This document shows positions 36,079-45,579 of a stretch of DNA of 64,000 nucleotides, piece after piece; within the stretch, counting starts at the first letter, position 1; every line of letters starts with the position of its first letter. The translations under genes and the position numbers were made by a program. The notes under the pieces are model-generated. The model saw only the letters and a program-made list of their open reading frames with translations. It had not been told where the DNA came from and searched no databases. Origin of the DNA: Thalassotalea sp. 273M-4 (GTDB lineage: Bacteria > Pseudomonadota > Gammaproteobacteria > Enterobacterales > Alteromonadaceae). Where the stretch lies: the NCBI RefSeq assembly GCF_041410465.1, contig NZ_CP166961.1:2108001-2172000 (forward strand), in the 5' to 3' direction.

Positions 36079-37107
36079 ATGCAAAAATCAAAAGATAAAT
36101 CTATCCAAAGTAAATTAGCTCTACTTCAACTGGCGGAAGAATTGAACGTATCTAAAGCATGTGAGCTTATGGGTTATAGTCGTGATAGTTATTATCGGTT
36201 TAAAAAGCTATACGCCACAGGCGGTGAAATGGCGCTTAAAGATATTGACAGGCGTAAACCTATTCCTAAAAACAGAGCTTCCAGCGAAGTTGAAAAACAA
36301 GTGGTTGAAGTGGCGTTAGATTACCCTAATTATGGGCAAGAAAAAGTAGCTCGTTTGTTGCAAAGTCGTCATGTGGATATATCTGCAAGTGGTGTTAGAG
36401 CGATCTGGAAACGTCATGACTTAGAGTCAAAAAATAAACGATTAAGAGCATTACATGCTCTAGTCGAACAAGAAAATTTCCCTCTATCCGATGAGCAGAA
36501 ACTCAGTATTGAGCGTTTACATCAGATGACCCAAAACCAACTGGAATTAGACGTCAAATTTCCCAGTCACCTAGGCGTTCAAGATACCGTTTATATTGGC
36601 AATATTCAGGGGGTAGGCGATGTATATCAACATACCTTTATTGATGCCTACTGCAAAGTGGCTTTAGTACGTCTATACCAAGATAAGAGCCCAATCGAAG
36701 CCATCGACTTCTTAGAAAATTATGTATTGCCTTGGTATCAAAAACATGATTTAAAATTAAAACAAATACTTACTGACAAAGGTGGGGAATTTTATGGCAA
36801 GCCCGAACAGGGCGGAAAATACCAAGCCCAGCTGAAAAAATATCATATCGATCATATTACAATGCGAGCGTACAATGGACCAGAGGTGAACGGGATCTGT
36901 GCGCGTTTCCATACCATGCAAAAAAGCAACTTTTACGATATTGTGATCAGAACACAAGGTTTTAATTGTTTAGATGAATTACAAGGCGTATTACAGTACT
37001 GGGTAGAAAAATATAACGAAGAGATCCCTCATCATGAGCGTTTTTGTTATGGCAAACCCCCAATGCTGACGTTTAAAAATAGCGTACATTTAGCCCCAAA
37101 AAGTTAA
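36079..37107 (+). CDS. IS481-type transposase with catalytic Glu replaced by Ala
   Basis: 342 residues. An N-terminal helix-turn-helix region (about 10-110, NVSKACELMGYSRDSYYRFKK) is followed by an rve integrase domain. Catalytic Asp189 (HTFIDAYC) and Asp233 (LTDKGGEF) are present. The third acidic residue, Glu in the family's NGICERFH, is Ala275 here (NGICARFH; codon GCG instead of GAG). The C-terminal CYGKPPMLTF matches full-length family members, so the frame is otherwise intact. No terminal inverted repeats are seen in the 22 bases upstream or the 49 bases downstream. It is probably an immobile remnant or a repurposed DNA-binding protein. Confidence 0.85.
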   Translation: MQKSKDKSIQSKLALLQLAEELNVSKACELMGYSRDSYYRFKKLYATGGEMALKDIDRRKPIPKNRASSEVEKQVVEVALDYPNYGQEKVARLLQSRHVDISASGVRAIWKRHDLESKNKRLRALHALVEQENFPLSDEQKLSIERLHQMTQNQLELDVKFPSHLGVQDTVYIGNIQGVGDVYQHTFIDAYCKVALVRLYQDKSPIEAIDFLENYVLPWYQKHDLKLKQILTDKGGEFYGKPEQGGKYQAQLKKYHIDHITMRAYNGPEVNGICARFHTMQKSNFYDIVIRTQGFNCLDELQGVLQYWVEKYNEEIPHHERFCYGKPPMLTFKNSVHLAPKS

Positions 37108-37156
37108 GTCTATGAGCTAATTAGATTTACTTAGGTGACTCCCAAAGTGATTGCGT

Positions 37157-39079
37157 TCAGCTAGCGGATAAAGTTGGTGGCATCGGGCAGTCAAGCGTAT
37201 CGGCGATGGCCCGAATTAATTCCATTTCTTGATGACTAAATCGTTTGTCGCAAGTGGCAATGAGCAAACAACCTCTTAAGATATCTGGCTTAGATTTTAC
37301 TTGTAACTGTACTAACGTCATTAACGCATTATCGAGTTCACTAAATTGACATTGTTCAACGCTAAGAAAACGTAATTTAGGCATAGAAGTGATTGTTCTA
37401 ACTTCTAATAATACTTGGTGTCGCTCTAGATTATCGTCGACGAGATAATAAAGTAACGTACTAAAGAGTACCTCTGCCTGATGCTGACATTGCTCAATTG
37501 ATAAGCTCTTATCAACACGATTGGCTTTTTCAAAAGATGCCCCTAGATGGCGAACCACCATGCGCTTTAGCACCCATTCAAATAAAGCAAAATGATGATC
37601 GCAATCAATTAACATTTGCATGGTGTTAAGCAGATGTTGGTACTGGGTTTTATTCAGTGCTTGTAATAACGGCAGGCTGATATCAATAAGTGGTAGGCGA
37701 AAACGAGGATGTAAACGCAATACAGCGCGATAAATGCTTAATACGGTGTCAAATACTTCCTGCTCACAGAGACCGTGTAACTCTTTTAATTGCTCTTCTT
37801 GGATGAATTTATCGCTATCAAGTAGTAAGCAATAAATAAACGCTTGTGCCCCAGTTACGGTACGAACGGAATCAAGGATATTACTAGGAACGTCTATGAG
37901 AAGCTGATGCGCATAATCAAGGTGTTGTTGGCTTATATTACCAATACTGTCTAAGACTTGTTCAGCGACCACAACACCTGCGACCCCTTTAGCAATAGCT
38001 TCCTTTGTCATACTCTTCTGTTGCGAGCTCGTACTCTCACTCTTTGCTGCTTGTGGTTTGGCTTTTTGATTATGGATTTTATTTTGCAGTTCAAAATAAG
38101 GCGCAATGCGTTTAATGCGTTTTTGTAATGGCGGATGGGTTGAAAATAAAGAGTCGACAAACGAGCTTACGCCTTGACTAAAATAGGCGTGGCTCATTTG
38201 TGGCGCTAAGGGACTATCTAGGGTCGAGCCATAGGGATTGTTTTTAATTTTTGTTAGCGCCCCTGCGATGCCGTCTTTGCTTCGCGTATATTGCACAGCT
38301 GATGCATCGGCTAAGTATTCTCGTTGCCGACTAACCGCCGCTTTAATTAAACCGCCAAAAAAATTGCCACTAAAACCAACGGCGATTAAGCCAAGCCCTA
38401 AAGCAAATAAAGCCGCGGTATTTTTATTGTTACCACGTACCGAACGTAAGATGTAATAGCCAATGTAGCCAATCAGTAAAATCCCATGCAAGATGCCAAT
38501 TAGGCGCATATTTAAGCGAGTATCACCATGTAGGATATGACTAAACTCGTGCGCGATAACCCCTTGTAATTCATCGCGAGTTAACTGCTCTAGACAGCCT
38601 TGAGTGACCCCAATAACAGCATCAGATGCTCTATAACCTGCGGCAAATGCATTAATACCAAGCTCATTGTGTAATAGGTAAACGGCAGGTACTGGTGAGC
38701 CCGAGGCTATAGCCATCTCATCAACGATATTGAGTAGCTGCTTTTCTTTGCTGTCTCGGGTATCGTAACTAATACGCTGGCCGCCAAGTAATTCTGCGAC
38801 CTTTTTACCACCAGAGCCTAAGCTTAACGTTTTGTATGCACTACCACTAAAAATGATCAAACTTACGACACACGCAACCATTATGGCTTGCTGCCAATCA
38901 AACTGTTGACCGATCAATGCTAGGGTATAAAACTGATTGGGTTGGATGGTTAAATAAGCTTGTAGCGCCATAACAATGGCATAGGCTACAACAATAAGGC
39001 CGAAGGTGGCAGCAATAAATAACAGGATCAATAAGCCTGTTTTGCGCTTTGCATCATCTTGCGCTTGAAAAAAATCCAT
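37157..39079 (-). CDS. M48-family zinc metalloprotease with large TerB-like C-terminal region
   Basis: 640 residues, about twice the size of HtpX. Two membrane helices (about 15-42 and 55-80) precede the M48 domain, with zinc motif HEFSH at 177-181 and the third ligand Glu in SRQREYLADASAV near 254. Two more helices lie at about 190-240. The C-terminal 280 residues are helical; the last part (ATCDKRFSHQEMELIRAIADTL) looks like a TerB-type domain. It probably degrades or processes membrane proteins. It is cotranscribed with lemA, 24 bases upstream, a frequent pairing of LemA with M48 proteases. Confidence 0.85.
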   Translation of the reverse strand: MDFFQAQDDAKRKTGLLILLFIAATFGLIVVAYAIVMALQAYLTIQPNQFYTLALIGQQFDWQQAIMVACVVSLIIFSGSAYKTLSLGSGGKKVAELLGGQRISYDTRDSKEKQLLNIVDEMAIASGSPVPAVYLLHNELGINAFAAGYRASDAVIGVTQGCLEQLTRDELQGVIAHEFSHILHGDTRLNMRLIGILHGILLIGYIGYYILRSVRGNNKNTAALFALGLGLIAVGFSGNFFGGLIKAAVSRQREYLADASAVQYTRSKDGIAGALTKIKNNPYGSTLDSPLAPQMSHAYFSQGVSSFVDSLFSTHPPLQKRIKRIAPYFELQNKIHNQKAKPQAAKSESTSSQQKSMTKEAIAKGVAGVVVAEQVLDSIGNISQQHLDYAHQLLIDVPSNILDSVRTVTGAQAFIYCLLLDSDKFIQEEQLKELHGLCEQEVFDTVLSIYRAVLRLHPRFRLPLIDISLPLLQALNKTQYQHLLNTMQMLIDCDHHFALFEWVLKRMVVRHLGASFEKANRVDKSLSIEQCQHQAEVLFSTLLYYLVDDNLERHQVLLEVRTITSMPKLRFLSVEQCQFSELDNALMTLVQLQVKSKPDILRGCLLIATCDKRFSHQEMELIRAIADTLDCPMPPTLSAS

Positions 39080-39103
39080 GGCCGTAAGCTATTATCTCAA
39101 AGG

Positions 39104-39697
39104 TTAAAACGACACTTTCGGCGCTTGTTGAATTTGCGCAGAATCCGCAAACTCCAATAGACTTGCATCGGTGGCATGCCCCAATAAATTGGCAAAAATA
39201 GTTTGTGGAAAGCTTTGTTTATAGGTGTTGTAACTCATGACTTGATCATTAAATGCTTGGCGAGCAAAACTGACCTTATTTTCAGTGCTGATCAGCTCTT
39301 CATTAAGCTGCATCATATTTTCATTGGCTTTTAAGTCGGGGTAATCTTCCATCACCATATTAAATTTACTCATTGCCCCCATCAAAGCTTGTTCAGCACC
39401 TTGTAATGATTGCATCGCTTGCGGGTTGCCTGGCTGTGCGGCGGCAGATGCAAGCCCTTTTGTTGCGTTGTTACGAGCAGCGATAACCGCTTCTAATGTT
39501 TCTCGTTCATGGCTCATATAGGCTTTAGCTGTTTCAACTAAATTTGGAATTAAGTCATAACGACGCTTTAATTGCACTTCGATTTGGGCAAAAGCATTCT
39601 TATAACGGTTTTTTAAAGCCACTAATTTATTAAAAATACCAATAACATAAAGTACAGCAACAACGACGACAATTAAAATGATGATTGAGCTACTCAT
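39104..39697 (-). CDS. lemA: LemA family protein
   Basis: 197 residues. An N-terminal membrane helix (residues 4-22) is followed by the family signature NRYKNAFAQIEVQLKRRYDLIPNLVE and a long helical bundle with NENMMQLNEELISTENKVSFARQAFND. The bulk of LemA proteins is usually placed on the periplasmic side of the membrane. The function is poorly defined; neighbouring M48 proteases suggest a shared membrane-quality role. It is the first gene of a two-gene operon. Confidence 0.9.
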   Translation of the reverse strand: MSSSIIILIVVVVAVLYVIGIFNKLVALKNRYKNAFAQIEVQLKRRYDLIPNLVETAKAYMSHERETLEAVIAARNNATKGLASAAAQPGNPQAMQSLQGAEQALMGAMSKFNMVMEDYPDLKANENMMQLNEELISTENKVSFARQAFNDQVMSYNTYKQSFPQTIFANLLGHATDASLLEFADSAQIQQAPKVSF

Positions 39698-40022
39698 AAG
39701 AACCCCTACAGGTTGTTTGTTAATATAATGTTAGTTTGCCTACAGAACAAAAAGTGTGCAAGCAATGAATGCGAAAAAATTCATAAGCCCATGTGTTTAT
39801 TATAAAAAACAAGCAATAGAAATTTCAACGATAAGTTTAAGCGGGAGTTGTAGGGTTGAATGAGTGAATAGATTGAAGGAATTTAAGCCTGAGGTTTGCT
39901 GTTATGCCAGTAATTAAAACTTTTGGTATTTGAACCTGGGTATTAATAAAAATCGATAATAAAAAAGGGTAATAACAAGTTGTTAATACCCTTTTCATTC
40001 AATCAATATAAACGGAGCTAAA
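39698..40022. other. Intergenic region between lemA and fdx
   Basis: 325 bases. Apart from the isc operon terminator (39961-39995) and the presumed lemA promoter, nothing is recognised. Confidence 0.4.
39961..39995 (-). terminator. Rho-independent terminator of the isc operon
   Basis: A stem of about 14 pairs with one mismatch (left arm from 39963, right arm to 39995), rich in AAAAGGGTA/TACCCTTTT, followed by TTTT on the minus strand. Lies 28 bases past the fdx stop. Confidence 0.85.
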
Positions 40023-40361
40023 CTAGTGGTTTTCTGACACCATGTTTACAGTATATTTTGGAATTTCAACTACTAAGTCTTCATCGGCAACGATGGCCTG
40101 ACAGCCAAGGCGAGACTCAGGTTCAAGTCCCCATGCTTTATCAAGCATGTCATCTTCAAGTTCATCACTTTCTTCAAGTGAGTCAAACCCTTCACGAATA
40201 ATCATATGGCACGTTGTACACGCACATACCTTTTCACAAGCATGCTCGACGTGAATGTCATTTTTCAGCACCACATTTAGAATGCTTTCACCTGTTTGTG
40301 CGTCAAGTACCGCGCCCTCTGGGCATAACTCTTCATTTGGAAGTACAATAATTTTAGGCAT
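40023..40361 (-). CDS. fdx: ISC-system [2Fe-2S] ferredoxin
   Basis: 112 residues. The cluster ligands are in HACEKVCACTTCH (the isc-type spacing) and the later LGCQAIV. It supplies electrons for Fe-S cluster assembly on IscU. It starts 2 bases after the hscA stop and ends the operon. In many gammaproteobacteria iscX follows; here the terminator comes directly after fdx. Confidence 0.96.
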   Translation of the reverse strand: MPKIIVLPNEELCPEGAVLDAQTGESILNVVLKNDIHVEHACEKVCACTTCHMIIREGFDSLEESDELEDDMLDKAWGLEPESRLGCQAIVADEDLVVEIPKYTVNMVSENH

Positions 40362-40363
40362 GA

Positions 40364-42229
40364 TTAAACCTCATCTACCGAATGTCCGGCCAGCGCTGTT
40401 CGAATGGAGGCATCCATTCGACGTTCAGCAAATTTGGCTGTAATTTTATCTACATTTGCAATGGCTTGTTCAATGGCTGAGACATCATCACCAGCTCCAA
40501 TACGTTGCAACTCTGCTAAAGCCAATTCAATGGCGTCTTTTTCTTCTACGCTCAAAAGCTTGGCGCCATCTTGCGCCAAAGCTGCAGCAACACCTTCATA
40601 TACCCGTGCAGCTTCAACTTGTTGCTCTTTAAGCATGCGCGCATCCATATCTTCTTTGGCGTGGTTCATCGACTCAGACAACATGTTAATTATGTCATCT
40701 TCTTCCAAACCAAACGACGGCTTAACCTCTATAGAGGTTTCAATCCCAGTAGATTTTTCCATCGCTGTAACACTCAACAAGCCATCGGCATCCACTTTAA
40801 ATGTTACCCGAATATGCGCTGCGCCTGCTGTCAGTGGTGGGATACCTCGTAACTCAAATCTGGCGAGTGAACGGCAATGCTCGACCAGTTCACGCTCACC
40901 TTGTAACACATGGATAGCCATCGCGGTTTGACCATCTTTAAACGTAGTAAATTCTTGCGCTTTTGCGACAGGAATGGTGGTATTTCTAGGTATTACCTTT
41001 TCCACCAATCCGCCCATGGTTTCAAGCCCCAAAGATAATGGGATCACATCAAGCAATAGCATTTCACTGTCAGGTTTATTACCTGCCAAAATATCGGCTT
41101 GAATTGCAGCGCCAATAGCAACAACTTTGTCCGGGTCAATTGAGGTTAACGGCTCGCGATTAAAAAATTGCCCTACTTCACTTCGCACCAATGGTACACG
41201 AGTAGAACCACCAACCATCACGACCTCACTAATATCCATAGCCGTTAAGCCAGCATCTTTTAACGAACGTCGACATGAACGTAAAGTTTTGGTCACCATT
41301 GGCTGAATTAACTGATTAAGGGTATCTCGAGTAATTGCACAAGTGAAATCATCACCATTGGACAACGAAAAATTCACCTCAACCTGGTCAACATTAGTAA
41401 GCTGTTCTTTAGCATAGCGTGCTTGCTTAAGTACTTCTCGTTCCATATTGGTAGAGAGAGGCCTTTGCACTTTGGCTTGCTCCAGTAGGTAGTCCACTAA
41501 CGCGATGTCAAAGTCATCACCACCTAAAGCAGAATCACCACCAGTGGCTAATACCTCAAAAACCCCTTTGGTTAATCGCAAAATGGAAATATCGAACGTA
41601 CCACCGCCAAGATCATATACGGCAATAACCCCTTCTTTCTTGCTGTCTAAACCATAGGCTACAGCGGCCGCGGTTGGCTCATTAAGTAAACGCAGTACAT
41701 TTACCCCAGCTAAAGTGGCAGCATCCTTGGTACTTTGACGCTGAGCATCGTCAAAATAAGCCGGTACGGTTATTACCACACCTTCAAGGTCGCCACCTAG
41801 TGATTCTTTAGCTCGATTAACCAATTTAGATAAAATTTCAGCCGATACTTGTACTGGGTTTATTTCACCTGCACGAGTAATTAGGCTTGGATGATTCTCT
41901 TCGCCTGCGAACTGATATGGTAAAGCTGGATACTTATTAACGATATCCGTTTTCGAACGTCCAATGAGGCGCTTAACCGATACGATGGTATTTTCAGGAT
42001 CTGTTACGGCAAACTCTTCGGCTTCAAGACCTACTAGCGTATGCTCTTGTTGGTAGTGGACAACGGACGGCACGATATCTTGACCATTAAGGTCAGCTAA
42101 GGTTTCAGGTAAACCGCTTTTAACGGTTGCCACCAAGGAATTGGTTGTGCCTAAGTCGATACCTGCCGCTAACCTATGTTGGTGAGGGACGGTGCTTAAA
42201 CCGGGTTCTGCTATTTGTAATAAAGCCAT
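40364..42229 (-). CDS. hscA: Fe-S assembly chaperone HscA (Hsp70 type)
   Basis: 621 residues. The actin-like ATPase domain begins [12 protein letters not shown] and includes [17 protein letters not shown] and [11 protein letters not shown]. The substrate domain follows from about 390 with [13 protein letters not shown]. HscA hydrolyses ATP to release clusters from IscU with its J-partner HscB. Standard length for HscA, shorter than DnaK. Second to last in the isc operon, 32 bases after hscB. Confidence 0.97.
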   Translation of the reverse strand: MALLQIAEPGLSTVPHQHRLAAGIDLGTTNSLVATVKSGLPETLADLNGQDIVPSVVHYQQEHTLVGLEAEEFAVTDPENTIVSVKRLIGRSKTDIVNKYPALPYQFAGEENHPSLITRAGEINPVQVSAEILSKLVNRAKESLGGDLEGVVITVPAYFDDAQRQSTKDAATLAGVNVLRLLNEPTAAAVAYGLDSKKEGVIAVYDLGGGTFDISILRLTKGVFEVLATGGDSALGGDDFDIALVDYLLEQAKVQRPLSTNMEREVLKQARYAKEQLTNVDQVEVNFSLSNGDDFTCAITRDTLNQLIQPMVTKTLRSCRRSLKDAGLTAMDISEVVMVGGSTRVPLVRSEVGQFFNREPLTSIDPDKVVAIGAAIQADILAGNKPDSEMLLLDVIPLSLGLETMGGLVEKVIPRNTTIPVAKAQEFTTFKDGQTAMAIHVLQGERELVEHCRSLARFELRGIPPLTAGAAHIRVTFKVDADGLLSVTAMEKSTGIETSIEVKPSFGLEEDDIINMLSESMNHAKEDMDARMLKEQQVEAARVYEGVAAALAQDGAKLLSVEEKDAIELALAELQRIGAGDDVSAIEQAIANVDKITAKFAERRMDASIRTALAGHSVDEV

Positions 42230-42261
42230 GGGTACTTCTTATCTAATGTAACTTAGGTTGT

Positions 42262-42789
42262 TTAGTCGTCATACATTGCATCTTCGATGCGCTCTAATTC
42301 AAGCTGCAGCTTTTGATAAAACTTTAATTTTCGCAATAACTCACCGGCCTGTTCATTGGCTTGGGCGTTATTAGCGGCTAGCAATTGCTCCGTTTGTTGC
42401 CACAATTGCTGAGCTTGTAGATCTAAAGTTTGCTGGGCTGAGAAAATAGCGGCATCGGGATCACTGGCCGTTTCAATTTCGGCCAGCATCTCACGCAGTT
42501 CCATTTGTGCCATCAAAAAACTTACATCCTGAAAAGATGCTTGTTCAGATGGAAGCTCAACACCACGCAGTCTGAGTAGGTATTCACCACGTAAAATAGG
42601 CTGCTTTAACGTTTGATAAGCATCATTGATTTCTGACGATTTTTGTACCGCCATTAATTGTTGTTGCGAAGACGAATGCGCAAAACGGTCCGGATGGACC
42701 GTTTTCTGCAATGTTTGAAATGTCGCTGACAATTCATTTAAATCGAGTGAAAATTTGGCTTCTAAGCCAAATAGTTCAAAGTAATTCAA
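42262..42789 (-). CDS. hscB: Co-chaperone HscB (J domain)
   Basis: 175 residues. The J domain (1-75) opens with NYFELFGLEAKFSLD and contains the HPD tripeptide (TVHPDRFAHSS). The C-terminal helical domain (LRLRGVELPSEQASF, SFLMAQMELREML) binds IscU. It targets IscU to HscA and stimulates ATP hydrolysis. Position between iscA and hscA is canonical. Confidence 0.95.
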   Translation of the reverse strand: MNYFELFGLEAKFSLDLNELSATFQTLQKTVHPDRFAHSSSQQQLMAVQKSSEINDAYQTLKQPILRGEYLLRLRGVELPSEQASFQDVSFLMAQMELREMLAEIETASDPDAAIFSAQQTLDLQAQQLWQQTEQLLAANNAQANEQAGELLRKLKFYQKLQLELERIEDAMYDD

Positions 42790-42835
42790 GAGGCTATCCG
42801 TTTAAACAAGGTTTAATTTTAAAATTAGGGTGTGA

Positions 42836-43159
42836 TTATACGTTAAAGCTCTCGCCACAACCACACTCACCTTTTGCATTCGGATTGGTAAACTTAAAAC
42901 CTTCGTTCAGACCTTCTTTAACAAAATCTAATTGGGTACCATCTAAATGCACCAATGATTTGCCATCGACTATGATTTTAACATTATCAATATCAAATAC
43001 CTGATCGTCATCGTTAAGGTCATCTACAAATTCCAGTACGTAAGCCAAGCCAGAACAACCGGTTGTTTTAACCCCAAGGCGTAAACCGATGCCCTTACCT
43101 CGGTTGGTTAAAAACGTACGTACGCGTTCTGCTGCGGCTGGCGTCATCGTAATTGACAT
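42836..43159 (-). CDS. iscA: A-type Fe-S carrier IscA
   Basis: 107 residues. The three conserved Cys are in TTGCSGLAY and the C-terminal [10 protein letters not shown]-type carriers bind iron or clusters and hand them to target apoproteins. AGGAGC lies before the ATG on the minus strand. It lies between iscU (24 bases) and hscB (46 bases). Confidence 0.96.
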   Translation of the reverse strand: MSITMTPAAAERVRTFLTNRGKGIGLRLGVKTTGCSGLAYVLEFVDDLNDDDQVFDIDNVKIIVDGKSLVHLDGTQLDFVKEGLNEGFKFTNPNAKGECGCGESFNV

Positions 43160-43183
43160 TTAATAACTGCTCCTGAATGTCGA

Positions 43184-43567
43184 TTAATCTTGATGTTTTG
43201 CTTTGTAGTCTTCAATCGCGGCTTTGATTGCGTCTTCAGCCAAAATCGAACAATGAATCTTAACCGGTGGTAGAGCCAATTCTTCGGCAATGGCTGTGTT
43301 TTTGATTTCAGCCGCTTCATCAATTGATTTACCTTTGACCCACTCAGTCACTAATGAGCTTGACGCAATGGCTGAACCACAACCATAGGTTTTAAATTTA
43401 GCATCTTCGATAATGCCTTTGTCATCAATTTTCAACTGTAACTTCATAACATCGCCACACGCAGGCGCGCCGACCATACCCGTTGCAACTTGTGGATCGT
43501 TTTTATCAAATGAACCAACATTACGAGGGTTTTCGTAATGGTCGATAACTTTTTCACTGTAAGCCAT
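43184..43567 (-). CDS. iscU: Fe-S scaffold protein IscU
   Basis: 127 residues. All scaffold residues are visible: Cys in GAPACGDVMKLQL (with Asp39), Cys in TYGCGSAIASSS, and Cys in VKIHCSILAEDAI. LPPVKIHCS is the HscA-recognised segment. It builds [2Fe-2S] clusters from IscS-derived sulfur. Located 75 bases after iscS. Confidence 0.97.
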   Translation of the reverse strand: MAYSEKVIDHYENPRNVGSFDKNDPQVATGMVGAPACGDVMKLQLKIDDKGIIEDAKFKTYGCGSAIASSSLVTEWVKGKSIDEAAEIKNTAIAEELALPPVKIHCSILAEDAIKAAIEDYKAKHQD

Positions 43568-43642
43568 AAATAACCTCTAAATTCCTATAAAATTGATAAA
43601 TAGTGCCAAAAAGACTAGGCTTTTTGGCCCATTTGAACTCAA

Positions 43643-44857
43643 TTAGTGGCCAACCCACTCAACACTGTCTAAATCGATGCCTTCTTGATACATTTCCCAA
43701 AGAGGCGACATATCGCGTAAATGCCCAATTGCATTACGGATTAAATTAATTGCATAATCCACTTCTTCAGTGGTGGTAAAACGACCAAAACTAAAGCGGA
43801 TAGAGCTATGAGCCATTTCGTCATTCAAACCTAGGGCACGTAAAACGTACGACGGTTCAAGACTTGCTGATGTACACGCTGAGCCTGATGATACCGCTAA
43901 GTCTTTCAATGACATGATAAGTGATTCACCTTCAACAAAGTTAAAGCTCACGTTTAAGTTACCCGGATAACGCTTATCCAGATCACCATTAACAAACACT
44001 TGCTCCATGTCTTTGATTCCATCCCACAAACGATCTCGCATCGCAGTAACATGCGCTAAATCTTGTGCCATCTCTTCTTTAGCAATATGACATGCTTCAC
44101 CAAAACCAACGATTTGATGTGTTGGTAAAGTACCGCTTCGCATACCACGCTCGTGACCACCGCCATGCATTTGAGACTCTAAGCGAATGCGTGGCTTACG
44201 ACGAACATACAATGCACCAATACCTTTAGGGCCATACATTTTATGAGCGGAGATAGACAATAGATCGACTTTTAACTGTTGCATATCAATGGCGATTTTA
44301 CCGGCTGATTGCGCGGCATCAACATGGAAAATAATTTTGCGCGAACGACAGATTTCACCAATTTCAGCGATGTCTTGAATCACACCAATTTCATTGTTAA
44401 CGTGCATGATGCTAATCAAAATTGTGTCTTCACGAATGGCGTCAACCAATTTATTTAAGTCAATTAAACCGTTGCTTTCTGGTTCAAGGTAGGTTACTTC
44501 ATAACCTTGACGCTCAAGTTCACGACATGTATCTAGTACGGCTTTGTGCTCGGTTTTACAAGTGATGATGTGCTTACCACGTTTGTTGTAAAAGTGGGCA
44601 GCACCTTTAATAGCCAAGTTATTTGACTCAGTAGCACCAGAAGTAAAAACGATTTCGCGTGGATCCGCATTGATTAAATCTGCAATTTGGTTACGGGCAA
44701 TATCAACCGCTTCTTCTGCTTGCCAACCAAACTTGTGAGAACGCGAAGCTGGGTTGCCAAAGAAACCATCAGTGGTCATATATTGCATCATTTTTTCAGC
44801 AACACGTTTATCAACAGGTGTGGTTGCAGAATAATCAAGATAAATTGGTAACTTCAT
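43643..44857 (-). CDS. iscS: Cysteine desulfurase IscS
   Basis: 404 residues. The PLP Lys lies in [16 protein letters not shown] (about 206), the active Cys in [21 protein letters not shown] (about 328). It removes sulfur from cysteine as persulfide and passes it to IscU, ThiI (encoded at 14459-15922) and other acceptors. Full length and the C-terminal IscU-binding tail ([18 protein letters not shown]) are typical. Confidence 0.98.
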   Translation of the reverse strand: MKLPIYLDYSATTPVDKRVAEKMMQYMTTDGFFGNPASRSHKFGWQAEEAVDIARNQIADLINADPREIVFTSGATESNNLAIKGAAHFYNKRGKHIITCKTEHKAVLDTCRELERQGYEVTYLEPESNGLIDLNKLVDAIREDTILISIMHVNNEIGVIQDIAEIGEICRSRKIIFHVDAAQSAGKIAIDMQQLKVDLLSISAHKMYGPKGIGALYVRRKPRIRLESQMHGGGHERGMRSGTLPTHQIVGFGEACHIAKEEMAQDLAHVTAMRDRLWDGIKDMEQVFVNGDLDKRYPGNLNVSFNFVEGESLIMSLKDLAVSSGSACTSASLEPSYVLRALGLNDEMAHSSIRFSFGRFTTTEEVDYAINLIRNAIGHLRDMSPLWEMYQEGIDLDSVEWVGH

Positions 44858-44883
44858 TGAACGTTATACTCCAAAACGGTGGC

Positions 44884-45390
44884 TTACCACTCGTTAATAA
44901 TTGATCGGGTTGAAATAAGAGTGTCGACAGGCTTCTTTTGATTATGCATAGCATATTGATCATCCTGACGTTTCGACACTTCTTGAACATCGCCTTGGCT
45001 GACCAGCTCTGCCAAAGTAATGTTACTTAAAAAGTCGGCGATTCGATTACTTAAATCACGCCATAAATTGTGGGTAAGGCATTTATGCCCCCCTTGGCAA
45101 TTACCAACACCTTGACACTTAGTCGCGTCAACGCTTTCATTTACGGCATTTACGACATCGGCAACGGCGATTTGGGCAGAGCAACGGCCAAGTCGATAGC
45201 CACCACCTGGTCCTCGTACACTGGCAACCAAGCCACTCTTACGCAAGCGTGAAAATAATTGCTCTAGATACGACAACGAAATCCCCTGACGTTCGGATAT
45301 ATCCGCCAAAGGTACAGGGCCGTGTTCAGCATGAATAGCAACATCAAGCATTGCTGTTACTGCATAGCGACCTTTGGAAGTTAATTTCAT
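44884..45390 (-). CDS. iscR: Fe-S responsive transcription regulator IscR
   Basis: 168 residues of the Rrf2 family. A winged helix ([30 protein letters not shown]) is followed by the three cluster Cys in [16 protein letters not shown]. With a [2Fe-2S] cluster it represses the isc operon. AAGGTG is the ribosome site. Palindromic candidate operators overlap the promoter upstream (45508-45565), consistent with autoregulation. Confidence 0.96.
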   Translation of the reverse strand: MKLTSKGRYAVTAMLDVAIHAEHGPVPLADISERQGISLSYLEQLFSRLRKSGLVASVRGPGGGYRLGRCSAQIAVADVVNAVNESVDATKCQGVGNCQGGHKCLTHNLWRDLSNRIADFLSNITLAELVSQGDVQEVSKRQDDQYAMHNQKKPVDTLISTRSIINEW

Positions 45391-45507
45391 TGATTCACCT
45401 TACCTATTAATATTTCATGACATCATCGTAAATATGTTCTGATTGTCGATGCATTTTCAGAACAGTGTTAATTAATACTTACGGTTACGATGGTGTTTAA
45501 AGCGCGC

Positions 45508-45565
45508 ATTTTACTTAACCCAGTAAAATAGTCAACTTAATACCTGAGTATTTTACTCAGGTATT
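45508..45565 (-). promoter_or_regulatory. isc operon promoter with IscR-type palindromes
   Basis: On the minus strand TTGACT (45535-45530) and TAAAAT (45513-45508) are spaced by 16 bases, a good sigma-70 promoter. Just upstream, 45540-45564 is a 25-bp palindrome with ATACCTGAG arms resembling a type 1 IscR box. A second, weaker copy overlaps the -35. The start of iscR is about 118 bases downstream of the -10. Confidence 0.75.
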
Positions 45566-45579
45566 ATAGATAGGGCAAG

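Noticed and set aside
36057..37156. A complete insertion sequence around the transposase
   Set aside because: No terminal inverted repeats or target duplications are visible in the short flanks.
40404..40931. 175-codon open frame opposite hscA, and similar frames opposite glyA, the ABC permease and oadB
   Set aside because: They are antisense shadows of well-recognised genes, with composition dictated by the real codons.
45540..45564. Rho-independent terminator for cysE
   Set aside because: The stem is perfect but no T-run follows on the minus strand; it fits an IscR-type operator better.
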